Assembly: GCF_039545455.1 (NCBI RefSeq) | Contig: NZ_CP154467.1 | Coordinates: 496,001 to 560,000, forward strand | Length of the DNA stretch: 64,000 bases | Direction of reading: 5' to 3' | Source: Brucella sp. BE17 | GTDB taxonomy: Bacteria > Pseudomonadota > Alphaproteobacteria > Rhizobiales > Rhizobiaceae | Shown: piece after piece, positions 34,478 to 43,603 of the stretch | Position numbering within the stretch: position 1 is the stretch's first letter | Layout of the letters: each line of letters starts with the position of its first letter | Position numbers and translations under genes: made by a program | The notes under the pieces: model-generated | The model's input: only the letters and a program-made list of their open reading frames with translations | Told to the model about the DNA's origin: nothing | The model's database searches: none

Positions 34478-36822
34478 GCAATGTAACGCCAGAAATCAAA
34501 ACAAAGTTCAGCTTAGGCGGTATGTCTGAGGCTGTTTCTGGCTTTCGCAAATTTCAGCAATCTGCTCGCGAAAATATGCAATCCATCCGACAGTCGGGTG
34601 CACGTGCACTCGAACCGTTTCAGAAAGATATTGCAAAGACCAAAAAGTCTCTGGCGACCCTGAAAGCAGCTTCCATGGCTGTTGGTGACGCAGGTTTCGG
34701 CGCGATCAAAAAAGGTGCTGACTCTGCTTTCAAAACAATCACCATCGGTGCTGCCAGTGCTGTAGCTGCTCTCACTACAGTGTCTGCAGCAGCTGTAAAA
34801 ATGAGCAAGGACACGGCAAAAGAGTGGGACGATCTTTCTCGTCAGTCGCGCACGCTCGGCGTCAGCCCTGAAGACCTTTCGGTTCTCGGTTTTGCAGGTG
34901 CAAACGAGGGTGTACCTGGGGAAGAAATTGTTAAAGGCCTGAGTAAGATCGGGTCTGAATTTCTCGGTATCAGACAGAAAATCACCGAAGCGAACAATGA
35001 ATTTTCGGCATTTAAAGACAATGCTCGTAAAGATGCAGTTTTCTCGCTGAGAGCTGGTAACGTAGATGGCCTGAAGTCGGCTGGCGAAGCCGTTGGGGCA
35101 GCTCGCATGTCATCTCTAGCTGGCGTGCAAGAGCGCCAAGCAACGCTTCGAAACTACATCCAAAGAGCCGAACCATACGAACGTCGCAACCTGCAGACTG
35201 CAGAATTTGTGCACCGTTTGCGCAAAGAGCTGGCAGAACTTGAGAAAGCCGAGCAGACACTGAAGAAGAGTTTTGGTCCAGTTGGTGAAGCCCTCTTTGG
35301 TCTCGAAAAATTTGGTCTTGACGTCGAGAAAGCTAGCAAGGGCGGCATGGAAGGCCTGCTTGCGCTTTCTGATGCTATGCAGAAAGTCGAGGACCCGACT
35401 CAGCGTCTGAGGTTCGCGATCCAACTTTTTGGCGATGACGCGGGCGCGAAAATGGCACCGTTGCTCGAAGGTGGCCGCTCAGCTATCGAAGCGTACCGCA
35501 AGGAACTTGAACGCCTCGGTGGCGTAGTTACCAAGAAAGACACAGAGATTGGGACGGCATATGCGACGTCAGCCGAAAATTTCCGCCGCTCTATAGCTGG
35601 TGTGCGAATGGCTGTGGCTCGTGAAGTTCTGCCGCTGTTGACCGAGAGCACGAACGCGATGACCGAGTTCATGGTTCGCTATCGTCAACAGATCGCGAGC
35701 ATTCTGAAGGACGGTTTCGTCTACGCGAGGAACTTGGTCAGCGACATTATATCGGTGTTTCAGGGTAAGAGAACTGGCTTCAAAACGCCATGGCTCGATA
35801 CGCTTTTTGACAAGCTGAAGAGCGCTCGGGCGTTCATTTCTGACATGTATTCGGAGCTGAAGAAGCTGTGGGACGGCGAAAAGAGCCGATTTGAATGGCT
35901 AAATTCGATCCGTGATGGACTTCAAACAGCAATAAAATTCGTGAAGGATTTGTATGCCGTTTTGCGCGGCCAGGACGCCAGTGAGTTCAAATGGCTCAAT
36001 GATCTTCGCGACCAAGCCAAGGCTTTCGGCACGGATTTTATGGCTGCTCTGGAAATGGTGAAAACCATCCTTTCTTACATCCACAGCCTGCTGCAGCCCA
36101 TCGCTGATTTGTTTGGAACAGACGTCACCACGATGTTGCTCTTCGTTGGCATGATGAAGTTCATTGGACTTTTTGGGGTCGCCACAACCGCTGTTGGTGT
36201 GCTTGCAAAAGCATTAGGTGGCCTCTTTGCAATGGGGGGCGGCGGAGCGCTGGCAAAAGGCATCGGCGCAATAGCAACGGCTGCTGGAGGAACTTCATTA
36301 GCTGGGGGAGCAGGCGCAGCCGCAGCAGGTATGTCACTCGGAGCAAAGGCTGGTGTGCTCGGTGTTGCCGCTGTCGGAGGAGGTTTGGCTGGCCATTGGC
36401 TCGGCACAAAAGCTTACGAGTGGAGTGGCATGCAGGCATCTGACGATGCCCGTTTCCAGCGTAACAGTGAGAACTGGAAAACAATCAATGATGCGAATTT
36501 TGAGAAAGATTTTGCTCGTTGGAACACCAAGCGCAAGGGCGATTATCTTCGTTCTCGCGGTGTGAACACACGGATGGGCCTGGAACAGGCTGGGATGATG
36601 CCCGGCGGCCTCATAGACGTTTGGTCGAGTGCAGGACTGCAAGCTCCTGATCCGAAAAAATATATGTCTGACCCTAACTTCAAGCCAATCGCAGCACGCG
36701 AAACCATAGAAATAAATCTTTCTGCAAACGGCAAGCAGCTCGGACAAGTGACAGCTGATCCGTTGAATGCACGGAAAATCAAGCAGGGCCTCTATTCAAT
36801 GCAACAAAGTGGAGGGTATTGA
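34474..36822 (+). CDS. Tail tape measure protein (782 aa)
   Basis: Sets tail length and helps DNA delivery. The long helical protein has N-terminal coiled coil, hydrophobic segments near residues 90-110 (TITIGAASAVAALTTVSAAA) and 545-660 (TTMLLFVGMMKFIGLFGVAT and a Gly/Ala-rich part), and no lytic domain that I recognise. By the usual 1.5 Angstrom per residue rule the tail would be about 115 nm. Start overlaps the chaperone extension stop. Confidence 0.9.
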   Translation: MSNVTPEIKTKFSLGGMSEAVSGFRKFQQSARENMQSIRQSGARALEPFQKDIAKTKKSLATLKAASMAVGDAGFGAIKKGADSAFKTITIGAASAVAALTTVSAAAVKMSKDTAKEWDDLSRQSRTLGVSPEDLSVLGFAGANEGVPGEEIVKGLSKIGSEFLGIRQKITEANNEFSAFKDNARKDAVFSLRAGNVDGLKSAGEAVGAARMSSLAGVQERQATLRNYIQRAEPYERRNLQTAEFVHRLRKELAELEKAEQTLKKSFGPVGEALFGLEKFGLDVEKASKGGMEGLLALSDAMQKVEDPTQRLRFAIQLFGDDAGAKMAPLLEGGRSAIEAYRKELERLGGVVTKKDTEIGTAYATSAENFRRSIAGVRMAVAREVLPLLTESTNAMTEFMVRYRQQIASILKDGFVYARNLVSDIISVFQGKRTGFKTPWLDTLFDKLKSARAFISDMYSELKKLWDGEKSRFEWLNSIRDGLQTAIKFVKDLYAVLRGQDASEFKWLNDLRDQAKAFGTDFMAALEMVKTILSYIHSLLQPIADLFGTDVTTMLLFVGMMKFIGLFGVATTAVGVLAKALGGLFAMGGGGALAKGIGAIATAAGGTSLAGGAGAAAAGMSLGAKAGVLGVAAVGGGLAGHWLGTKAYEWSGMQASDDARFQRNSENWKTINDANFEKDFARWNTKRKGDYLRSRGVNTRMGLEQAGMMPGGLIDVWSSAGLQAPDPKKYMSDPNFKPIAARETIEINLSANGKQLGQVTADPLNARKIKQGLYSMQQSGGY

Positions 36823-36823
36823 G

Positions 36824-37360
36824 ATGCCTGATTTTCCTATCACTACAGCTCTCGTATCCACCGATTTGGCTATCGGTTGGCAAACGGCTCTTGGCTTGAC
36901 GACTGAGCTATCTCCGATTGAGGAAAGTGCCAGCATCGTGAGGTCGTGGAACGGCCGCGCTCGCAATCTAGCAGCCGAAGAATTCCAGCTATTCTCATGC
37001 ACGATCTCATCATCTGAAGACATGCGGCCGCCAGCGCTTTCGAGCATGTGGCCAGGTGCAACGTTCACACTGGTTCCAACATCAGAGCTGGGCGATGTCA
37101 TCCAGCCCGGTGCGACGTCGCGAACGCTTATTCGGAATCCCCATCCGGGGTCAGTTCGTTGTCTGACCAAGAATTTTGTTGCTGTTCCGTTCAGTGTGGC
37201 TGGTCGCGTGGTGACGCTTTCGGCACCAGCATCTGAGCCTGTAAGAATTTTTTACAGACCTATCCTCCGTCTGTTCGTGACCGAGCCGTGGACGGTGAGC
37301 ACTCATGAACAGAACGCAGACGTCTCTTGGTCTTTGACTGCAGAAGAAGAGGGGGGGTGA
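36824..37360 (+). CDS. Minor tail / distal tail-like protein (178 aa)
   Basis: Start at ATG 36824 after GGAGGG, two bases past the tape measure stop. Beta-rich (TFTLVPTSELGDVIQPGATS, PVRIFYRPILRLFVTEPWTV). Gene order (after the tape measure, before a large tip protein) suggests a tail tip hub or adaptor in Rhizobiales siphophages. No strict family match. Confidence 0.7.
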   Translation: MPDFPITTALVSTDLAIGWQTALGLTTELSPIEESASIVRSWNGRARNLAAEEFQLFSCTISSSEDMRPPALSSMWPGATFTLVPTSELGDVIQPGATSRTLIRNPHPGSVRCLTKNFVAVPFSVAGRVVTLSAPASEPVRIFYRPILRLFVTEPWTVSTHEQNADVSWSLTAEEEGG

Positions 37361-37366
37361 CGTCTG

Positions 37367-39205
37367 ATGTTGTATTTAAGCTGGCTTACATCGTGGAATG
37401 CGCCTTTCAACCCAACTACGCATGCGCGGGAAGATGAGTTTTGCATTCGTGGATGCATCTACGAGCAGGAAGAGGGCGATATTATCGTTTCTGGATTCGA
37501 AGTCGAAATTCCGAATCCCGGACTGGGTTTGATTGGGCTTGGGCGCAATGAACGCTATGCCGTCCTTTCAGAGAAACTGACGTCTGATCCGACCGCAATA
37601 GAACTGGCTCGTGGCCGTGTGATTGCTGTGCCCTCTGAGCTTGGACAACAGACTTTGACACTTCGATTTCTGTGTCTTCCACCAGATGAGGACCTAGTTT
37701 TAAAGACCGCCGCTAACGCGCTGCGCACTGGCGAAGAAGACGGATATGATCCAGATGGGCCAATTCCTGCACGTCAAAAATTTGAGACTTATGACGGCCT
37801 TTTTCACCCTCGCGATGCCCGCGATGATCCCATGTCTGCACTAGCTGGACGCCCCGAATTCTGGCGCTGGGATCGGAAAACGCTGGCTATAGAACGCGTC
37901 AGCATGATCGAAGGCGACGTCGTTCATCAAGTCAACCAGTTTGGGTTTGAAGACACTCTCAGTGTGTCACTTCGCAATCCGCCTAGAAGCGCTACGCGCA
38001 TGCGTCTGGTGGCGAGTTGGACTCAGGAAGCTAAGGGCGTGCAGACGTTTCCTGTCATTTCGGAACCAATCGACACCTACAGCTGGCAAGACCTTATACA
38101 GAGCCTTCCTCAACCCGGCACGCCTGTCGGTGAAAATACTGGCTGGCATGTAGCTGAATCCGAGATTACGTATGTGAATCCGCACGGTGTTGTCGACGAA
38201 TTTGAAGTTGAGAGCGAGAAATATACGCTGAATGATCCCGATATTCTGACTGCAAAAGTTCTGCTGCAGCCAGCAACTGTGGGTGTCCAAGTCCGCCTCG
38301 GCTACGATTTTCAACAGCAGCGTGAAGACCATCTCATTGTTTATATGCCAGTCGCGCAACAAGAAATTTTGGGTGATGACAAAGTCGAAACTGTTGACGT
38401 GATCAACCTTGCAGCGCTGAATTTGGACCCCAATACACCGATTTGGGAGATGTACGACGAGTTCTCCGGTCATGAAAAATACTATTGGGAAGGCGATGAA
38501 GTCATTTTTAATGGCAGAAAATGGCGAGCCAGAGAATCCCACTACGCAACGACATTTTTTGATTATTCGAAATGGACGTCCATTGCTCGCAAAGGTGCGA
38601 TAACACCTACGGCTGCGCGATATTTCGACACTAATCGCGGCGTCCGGAGCGTTCGTTACGCAATTCGCATGCTTCATCGTCGTGTTTTAGTGCGCGCTCG
38701 TTGTCTCGAAATTTCGTTCCAAGCCCCTTGGGAACTCGCTCGCACGATGACATGCCGTGACGCTTGCCGTGTTGAAAACAGGAAAATTGGCGAAGTGACC
38801 GCCAAGATTTCATCGGTCAAATTGGTTGCCGATGGAGGGAAAAGATATGCGGAAATCACTGTTTTGGCATGCCTCGGAGACGGTTCTGAACCGCCTGTTT
38901 CCGATGATCAGTACGACGAAGAGACGGGTGATGTGACATACTGGATGTCTTATCCAACCCCCTCAACACCCACCGTTTCTGGCCAGTTGCCGGGGAGAGT
39001 GCACACAGTCGACATCATAAATCCGTATGCTGATCAGAGAACGGCTGCACTCTATGAAGATGATCCAGTTGACGTCATTGAAAGGATGCCCACGCGCATC
39101 GAATTAGATGTCAGGCCTATACTTGAAGAAGACCTGTTAACGCGCCAACTGGCGGTGACTTGTTCACCGATTTGGCTGCCGCAGAACGCAGTTATCGGAA
39201 GTTAG
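37367..39205 (+). CDS. Tail tip / receptor-binding protein with carbohydrate-binding-like module (612 aa)
   Basis: ATG after a GGGGGGG run. A large beta-rich protein following the distal tail-like gene. Residues about 355-405 read EKYYWEGDEVIFNGRKWRAR then FFDYSKWTSIARKG, which resembles a chitin-binding type 5/12 carbohydrate module (Y-x-x-G-x-x-V-x-x-N-G-x-x-W). This may bind host polysaccharide. The C-terminal part (RPILEEDLLTRQLAVTCSPI) is compact. No host cell-wall hydrolase domain is seen. Confidence 0.7.
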   Translation: MLYLSWLTSWNAPFNPTTHAREDEFCIRGCIYEQEEGDIIVSGFEVEIPNPGLGLIGLGRNERYAVLSEKLTSDPTAIELARGRVIAVPSELGQQTLTLRFLCLPPDEDLVLKTAANALRTGEEDGYDPDGPIPARQKFETYDGLFHPRDARDDPMSALAGRPEFWRWDRKTLAIERVSMIEGDVVHQVNQFGFEDTLSVSLRNPPRSATRMRLVASWTQEAKGVQTFPVISEPIDTYSWQDLIQSLPQPGTPVGENTGWHVAESEITYVNPHGVVDEFEVESEKYTLNDPDILTAKVLLQPATVGVQVRLGYDFQQQREDHLIVYMPVAQQEILGDDKVETVDVINLAALNLDPNTPIWEMYDEFSGHEKYYWEGDEVIFNGRKWRARESHYATTFFDYSKWTSIARKGAITPTAARYFDTNRGVRSVRYAIRMLHRRVLVRARCLEISFQAPWELARTMTCRDACRVENRKIGEVTAKISSVKLVADGGKRYAEITVLACLGDGSEPPVSDDQYDEETGDVTYWMSYPTPSTPTVSGQLPGRVHTVDIINPYADQRTAALYEDDPVDVIERMPTRIELDVRPILEEDLLTRQLAVTCSPIWLPQNAVIGS

Positions 39206-39213
39206 GAATTGCG

Positions 39214-39459
39214 ATGTCAGATATAGTCGTTGAAAATTCGGGTGAAATTTTTGCTGCTCTACAAGCCATGAGGTTGCAAGCTCAGGATCAGGCGAGGCGT
39301 GATCGCATGTCACAGCCTGCGAGGCCGTCTATACGCGATAGCAGTGCTCGACGTCGTGATAGCGTCAGCACTAAAATGACCATCGGGTCAGCCGAACGTT
39401 TTGATCTCGGTGCAGCGCTAGTTGATACGATTGTTGTTCGGAAACCTAAAGCAGTTTAA
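39214..39459 (+). CDS. Small basic protein of the tail module (81 aa)
   Basis: Start chosen at ATG 39214 with AGGA eight bases upstream; a longer frame from 39160 overlaps the tip gene without a site. Arg-rich middle (RLQAQDQARRDRMSQPARPS). Unknown family; co-oriented between the tip protein and a LuxR-type regulator. Confidence 0.55.
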   Translation: MSDIVVENSGEIFAALQAMRLQAQDQARRDRMSQPARPSIRDSSARRRDSVSTKMTIGSAERFDLGAALVDTIVVRKPKAV

Positions 39460-39486
39460 ATTTACTCGGCTTTAGGGGGAATCGAG

Positions 39487-40158
39487 TTGAGTACGGCACC
39501 GGAAAAAATTGCGCTCATCATACATCCTGATGAGTTTTTTCGCATAGCTCTTCGACTCATTTTAAATCAAAAGCATGGAATAAGAGAAGTTGTGCAGAAG
39601 GCACGAACTGCGCAATTCCGGCCAATTTTTAGGACATATGGCGAGAGAATTGCCGTTGTTATTGTCGATGAAAAGTACGTTTCTCCTGAAAATGTAGCGC
39701 TTTTTTGCGACGAGTTTCCTAATCTAAATTTTGTTGTTGTGACGGATGGTGAAACAGAAACTGCTCCAGAGGCCTTCATGGCAGCGCATGCAAAAGCTTA
39801 TATATCTCGTAAAGCTGGCGCAATTACCATGTCTCATGGCATCGGCCAGGCTATTGCAGGAAAAACGTTCAAACGACATCTACCGCTCACATTAACTGCA
39901 GAAGTTTCAGACAATGAAGCCGACGCCAGTGAAAATAATGATGAAGCTATTGAATATCGGCTTGAAAAATACGGGCTTTCTGCGCGTCAAATGGAAGTAT
40001 GGAAATGCTTATCGCGAGGCCTGACTTCAAAGCTCATAGCTCGCGAAATACACATTGCTGAAGGCACCGTCAAAATTCATCTGAAGGCCCTTTATAAAAA
40101 CTTGGGCGTAAAAAACGGGAGGGCTGCAGCGGCGCTTGGAGCGAAGATTTTTGGTTGA
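39487..40158 (+). CDS. LuxR/NarL-type response regulator-like protein
   Basis: TTG start with AGGGGGA six bases upstream. Residues 1-130 look like a receiver domain: HPDE near residue 14, Asp61 in AVVIVDEKYV, VVTD near 85 and a Lys in YISRKAG. Residues 160-223 are a LuxR HTH (LSARQMEVWKCLSRGLTSKL, then IAREIHIAEGTVKIHLKALY). It would bind DNA as a dimer. No sensor kinase is nearby. A two-component-like regulator inside a phage tail module is unusual; it is a candidate activator of the repeated late-leader motif. Confidence 0.85.
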   Translation: MSTAPEKIALIIHPDEFFRIALRLILNQKHGIREVVQKARTAQFRPIFRTYGERIAVVIVDEKYVSPENVALFCDEFPNLNFVVVTDGETETAPEAFMAAHAKAYISRKAGAITMSHGIGQAIAGKTFKRHLPLTLTAEVSDNEADASENNDEAIEYRLEKYGLSARQMEVWKCLSRGLTSKLIAREIHIAEGTVKIHLKALYKNLGVKNGRAAAALGAKIFG

Positions 40159-40286
40159 TTCCGAAACTTAATCCCTTCGAAACATGTGATCTGTCAGATG
40201 CTATCATTTCCATCAACGTAGAACGAATTTCCTAGGATTTATTTCGGATTTGTCCCATATTGATACAACTTTTTTGGGGATGGGAT

Positions 40287-40937
40287 ATGGGCAAATTATT
40301 CTCTCTATGCAGTGCTATTTTATGCTTGTCGGCTTCTTCAGTGCACGCGCAATCGCCGTTTGATTCAGTAATAAATTCAATGGTTGGTACAACGGAAGTC
40401 GATGCACGCCCAGTGATGACGAATGGCAATCTCACTGGGTGTACATTAACATTCGATGCCGTTGCTAGAGATGACATCTATAGAAAAGGCAGGCCCATCA
40501 AGGTTTCTGGTTCTTTCGGTATTTTAACTGCTAGTGAAAAAGCAGCAGTCACGCTGAACGTTGTTGTGAATGAAATGTCACAAGGACAGAATTACAATAT
40601 TGAATTCACACCGTATGCACCGAAGAGAGCTTACCTTGTCGGATCCGATTATTCACATAACTATGGTGCACTCGTAAATGCCGCTCCATCTGATGCTGAT
40701 GGTGGGCTGTTTTCAATATTTAATCTTGAACCATCGATGAAAATAATGACCGCTGCCATCAGCGACCAAAAAATTATTATCGCATTTAATCAAGGCGATG
40801 GTGGAACCGATATACAGCTACCAGTTGATTTAACCGTTATCTCAACCGATTTCACAAACGGTAATCGCAATCACAGTATCAAACCAATTCAGGACTATGC
40901 GACATGCATTGCCGCTTTATCAGATGCCATTCAATAA
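40287..40937 (+). CDS. Secreted protein of unknown function (216 aa)
   Basis: Start at ATG 40287 after GGGGATGG, nine codons inside the longest frame. Signal peptide (FSLCSAILCLSASSVHA, cleavage near residue 21). The mature part is beta-rich with two cysteines (LTGCTLTFD, YATCIAAL). It lies between regulator and the late-leader copy 5; possibly a conversion gene. Confidence 0.7.
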   Translation: MGKLFSLCSAILCLSASSVHAQSPFDSVINSMVGTTEVDARPVMTNGNLTGCTLTFDAVARDDIYRKGRPIKVSGSFGILTASEKAAVTLNVVVNEMSQGQNYNIEFTPYAPKRAYLVGSDYSHNYGALVNAAPSDADGGLFSIFNLEPSMKIMTAAISDQKIIIAFNQGDGGTDIQLPVDLTVISTDFTNGNRNHSIKPIQDYATCIAALSDAIQ

Positions 40938-40951
40938 CTAAGCATCAAAGC

Positions 40952-41006
40952 TAGAATCTTGCAATCCTGCGTGTTCTCGTAAGCTCAACAAACTAGTTTA
41001 CGAGAA
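40952..41006 (+). promoter_or_regulatory. Late-leader element copy 5
   Basis: TAGAATCTTGC at 40952-40962 followed by a perfect nine-base inverted repeat TTCTCGTAA (40974-40982) / TTACGAGAA (40998-41006). The gene at 41016 starts ten bases later. Confidence 0.6.
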
Positions 41007-41015
41007 GCGCTATTT

Positions 41016-41267
41016 ATGTCCGTAGAATTCCCTTCTAAAGAACTCCTTGAAGTTATTCGCTCGCAAGCACGCATGGAAGAAAAGCTCGATTCATTTCTTA
41101 AAAATTCGACGTCCATGCAAGCGAAATTGACCGCTATCGAGACTGACGTTGCTGAGCTCAAATCTAAACGCCGTGAAGACAAAGCATTTTTAGCAGCCCT
41201 GTCGGCGGTTTTCGGCGTTGCGATGGCGTTTATTGTGCCTGCCGCACGAAAATTTTTTGGCATCTAA
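41016..41267 (+). CDS. Small coiled-coil protein with C-terminal membrane anchor (83 aa)
   Basis: Residues 5-52 form a coiled coil (LLEVIRSQARMEEKLDSFLK, then LTAIETDVAELKSKR) and residues about 57-76 a single membrane segment (FLAALSAVFGVAMAFIVPAA). The plan matches hemolysin XhlA-like or other phage lysis accessory proteins. The gene at 5858 outside attL has the reversed arrangement. Confidence 0.65.
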   Translation: MSVEFPSKELLEVIRSQARMEEKLDSFLKNSTSMQAKLTAIETDVAELKSKRREDKAFLAALSAVFGVAMAFIVPAARKFFGI

Positions 41268-41348
41268 AGTATAGATTTTCGATAGGCATTTCAGCGGCTC
41301 GTCAACACATTGGTTTTTAACATATTGTTTTCATTATAAAAATTGCTT

Positions 41349-41365
41349 GTATTGATCGTTAATAC
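41349..41365. promoter_or_regulatory. 17-bp palindromic operator, copy A
   Basis: GTATTGATCGTTAATAC, extended to arms CTTGTATT/AATACAAG over 41346-41368. It lies 44 bp before the A1-like gene. Copies B (46704) and C (47955) precede two leftward units. Confidence 0.65.
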
Positions 41366-41408
41366 AAGGCGACAATTTGCTTGTCACTGTTGAAGAAAGG
41401 AAAAAGAC

Positions 41409-43499
41409 ATGACAAGTAAACGTGAAACTCTGTTCGACACAGCAGCTCGCCATCTCGAAATAAAATATTGGAAAGTTCAAGAAGATTTTGAAGATGGACG
41501 CATCTCGGAAGACGAACAATTTGATAAATTAAATCAAATAAGTTTCAGAATTTCTGAAATTGTTCGATTGTTGAAGCAGGCATATGAAATGGGCATGACG
41601 GCTAAAGCTATCTCAGCTCATCTAGACGTCCCTCTGCACATCGCAAAATCAGTTTTTTCAGAAGCTAAAGAAGAAAAAGCAGAAAAAGACGGCTCTTCCG
41701 ATGAGGAGCCAAATCTGTCAGCTAAGTCATCAAAAAAATCAATTGAAACTCACGTAGACAAAGAACTTTCCACGCAAATAGAAATAGAAAAATACATTGC
41801 CGAGCACGAGACAAATGAAGAAAAAGCGAAAGCTCTTTTTGAAATAAATTTCACTATACGCGAAGTAGCTGACAAAATCGGGCTGACATACTACGCAGCT
41901 CGAAAAATTAGGCTTTCCACATATAAGCCAGAAGATACACAAACTGTCGCTGAAGTCGTAGAAAAGCTATGGCCGACTGATACCCCAGACACAGCCTCTG
42001 ACGACGAAAAGCCAGCAAAAAAGCAGAAGCCACGCATCTCCGAGCTGCCGACCATACAGGCAATGCTGGAGCCTGGAAAAGTGCATCGTTTTCTCATTTC
42101 ATCTGCGCAGGATGACACCCCTGTTCATGCTGATTTCCTTAAAAATATGGAGGCTTATGCCGCATATCTGGGTGCTTCAATGTTGATCGGCGGCCACACG
42201 TATCAGCTCGGTTTATTCGATGATCATGCAGCCGACGCCAATGTTTATGCATCAGAGCTGCAGCCCTATCTCTGTCATGAGCGTGTCCAGTTGACCTCAG
42301 ATGTCCTTTATCTTGGAAGCGCCAACATCTTGCCAACAACCGCCAATCCTTTGAATGGGTGGTTGACGCAGAATCATGGTGGATACGTTGTCGTTCCTCA
42401 CAGCCGTATCGCGCTCCAGAGCATCCCACGATTGCAAGGGCAGGACCCTAAGTTTGCTATAAGCACGGGCACGGTTACAATGCCAAATTACACCGCTCGA
42501 GCGGCGGGTCAAAAGTCGATTTTCCATCACACCTACGGCTTCACTGTCGTTGAGATCGACGTGGATGGAGAGGTTTTCCTGCGGCCTGTTTCAGCAGCGG
42601 ACGATGGTTCTTTCCAAGATCTAAATACGAGCGTTGAAAATGGCATCTGCTGTGGTGACAACCGTGTTCGTGCTATTACCTGGGGCGATATCCACCACGA
42701 ACAGCTTGATCCGACTATTGCAGCGGCGTCGTTTGGATATGACACGAAAACCAAGGTGACGTTGGACAACATCAATATTCTGGATGGCCTTCAGCCAGAG
42801 GTTCAGTTCTTTCACGACACAATGGATTTTCGACGTCGAAATCATCACAATCTGCATGATCCGCATGTGATGGCTGTCGTGACTGCTGCTGGCTCCGAAA
42901 ACGTGGAAAATGAGGTTCAGGAAGCGAGTGATTTCATTTCCGCGTGCACAAGAGACTGGTGTGTGACAGTGATGGTGGAGAGCAATCATGATAATGCTCT
43001 TAGTCGCTGGCTCAAGAATCCAGACGGTGCTGCAGACGTCCAAAATGCATACTACTGGCATGAACTGAATGCCGTGTGGCACAAAGCTATTCGTTCGGGA
43101 AATTCTTCGTTCAATGCTGTCGAATACGCGATGAGAAGGGCTGATCTTCCTGACAGTGTTGAATTTGTGGCTGCAGGGCAAGGGTACCAGGTGGACGATA
43201 TCGAGTGCGGTTTGCATGGCGATCTTGGTATTAGCGGAAGTCGTGGTAGTCCGAACCAGTTCAAAAGATTTGGCGTCCGTACCAGCACAGGGCACACTCA
43301 CACGCCATCGATCTCAGAAGGTGCTTACGTAGCAGGCGTCAGCGCTAAATTGGAGCAGGGATATAACAAAGGTCCGACGACTTGGGCGCATGCTCATATC
43401 GTCCAGTACCACAATGGTAAGCGCACTATTCTGTTGATGTCTGCAGATGGAAGGTGTCAGGCCATGGGCGACCGTCTGCAATTGGAGATGGCAGCTTAA
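41409..43499 (+). CDS. T5 A1-like metallophosphoesterase with N-terminal HTH segments (696 aa)
   Basis: AAAGGA upstream of the ATG. Two HTH-like segments lie at about 50-80 (KQAYEMGMTAKAISAHLDVP) and 145-170 (NFTIREVADKIGLTYYAARK), joined by acidic linkers. From about 225 the protein resembles phage T5 A1 (first-step-transfer protein) and carries metallophosphoesterase motifs: TWGDIHHE, FFHDTMD, ESNHD, HGDLG and TGHTH. T5 A1 is needed for host DNA breakdown; these motifs suggest a nuclease or phosphatase. Operator copy A precedes it, which implies control by the prophage repressor. Resemblance to A1 is from memory. Confidence 0.75.
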   Translation: MTSKRETLFDTAARHLEIKYWKVQEDFEDGRISEDEQFDKLNQISFRISEIVRLLKQAYEMGMTAKAISAHLDVPLHIAKSVFSEAKEEKAEKDGSSDEEPNLSAKSSKKSIETHVDKELSTQIEIEKYIAEHETNEEKAKALFEINFTIREVADKIGLTYYAARKIRLSTYKPEDTQTVAEVVEKLWPTDTPDTASDDEKPAKKQKPRISELPTIQAMLEPGKVHRFLISSAQDDTPVHADFLKNMEAYAAYLGASMLIGGHTYQLGLFDDHAADANVYASELQPYLCHERVQLTSDVLYLGSANILPTTANPLNGWLTQNHGGYVVVPHSRIALQSIPRLQGQDPKFAISTGTVTMPNYTARAAGQKSIFHHTYGFTVVEIDVDGEVFLRPVSAADDGSFQDLNTSVENGICCGDNRVRAITWGDIHHEQLDPTIAAASFGYDTKTKVTLDNINILDGLQPEVQFFHDTMDFRRRNHHNLHDPHVMAVVTAAGSENVENEVQEASDFISACTRDWCVTVMVESNHDNALSRWLKNPDGAADVQNAYYWHELNAVWHKAIRSGNSSFNAVEYAMRRADLPDSVEFVAAGQGYQVDDIECGLHGDLGISGSRGSPNQFKRFGVRTSTGHTHTPSISEGAYVAGVSAKLEQGYNKGPTTWAHAHIVQYHNGKRTILLMSADGRCQAMGDRLQLEMAA

Positions 43500-43603
43500 A
43501 TGCTGCCAATTCAATTACATACTGTTATTTAATATGATGAAATATCCCTGCAATTAGTGTATTTCACAATGACACATAAAGCTCTAGCGGTGGTAATGGC
43601 ATT

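Noticed and set aside
15606-40962. Late-leader motif explained simply as a CcrM (GANTC) site
   Set aside because: Copy 3 (27742) lacks the G of GANTC, so methylation cannot be the sole function.
43490-43507. GGCAGC/GCTGCC hairpin at the A1-like stop codon
   Set aside because: No T run follows; not convincing as terminator.
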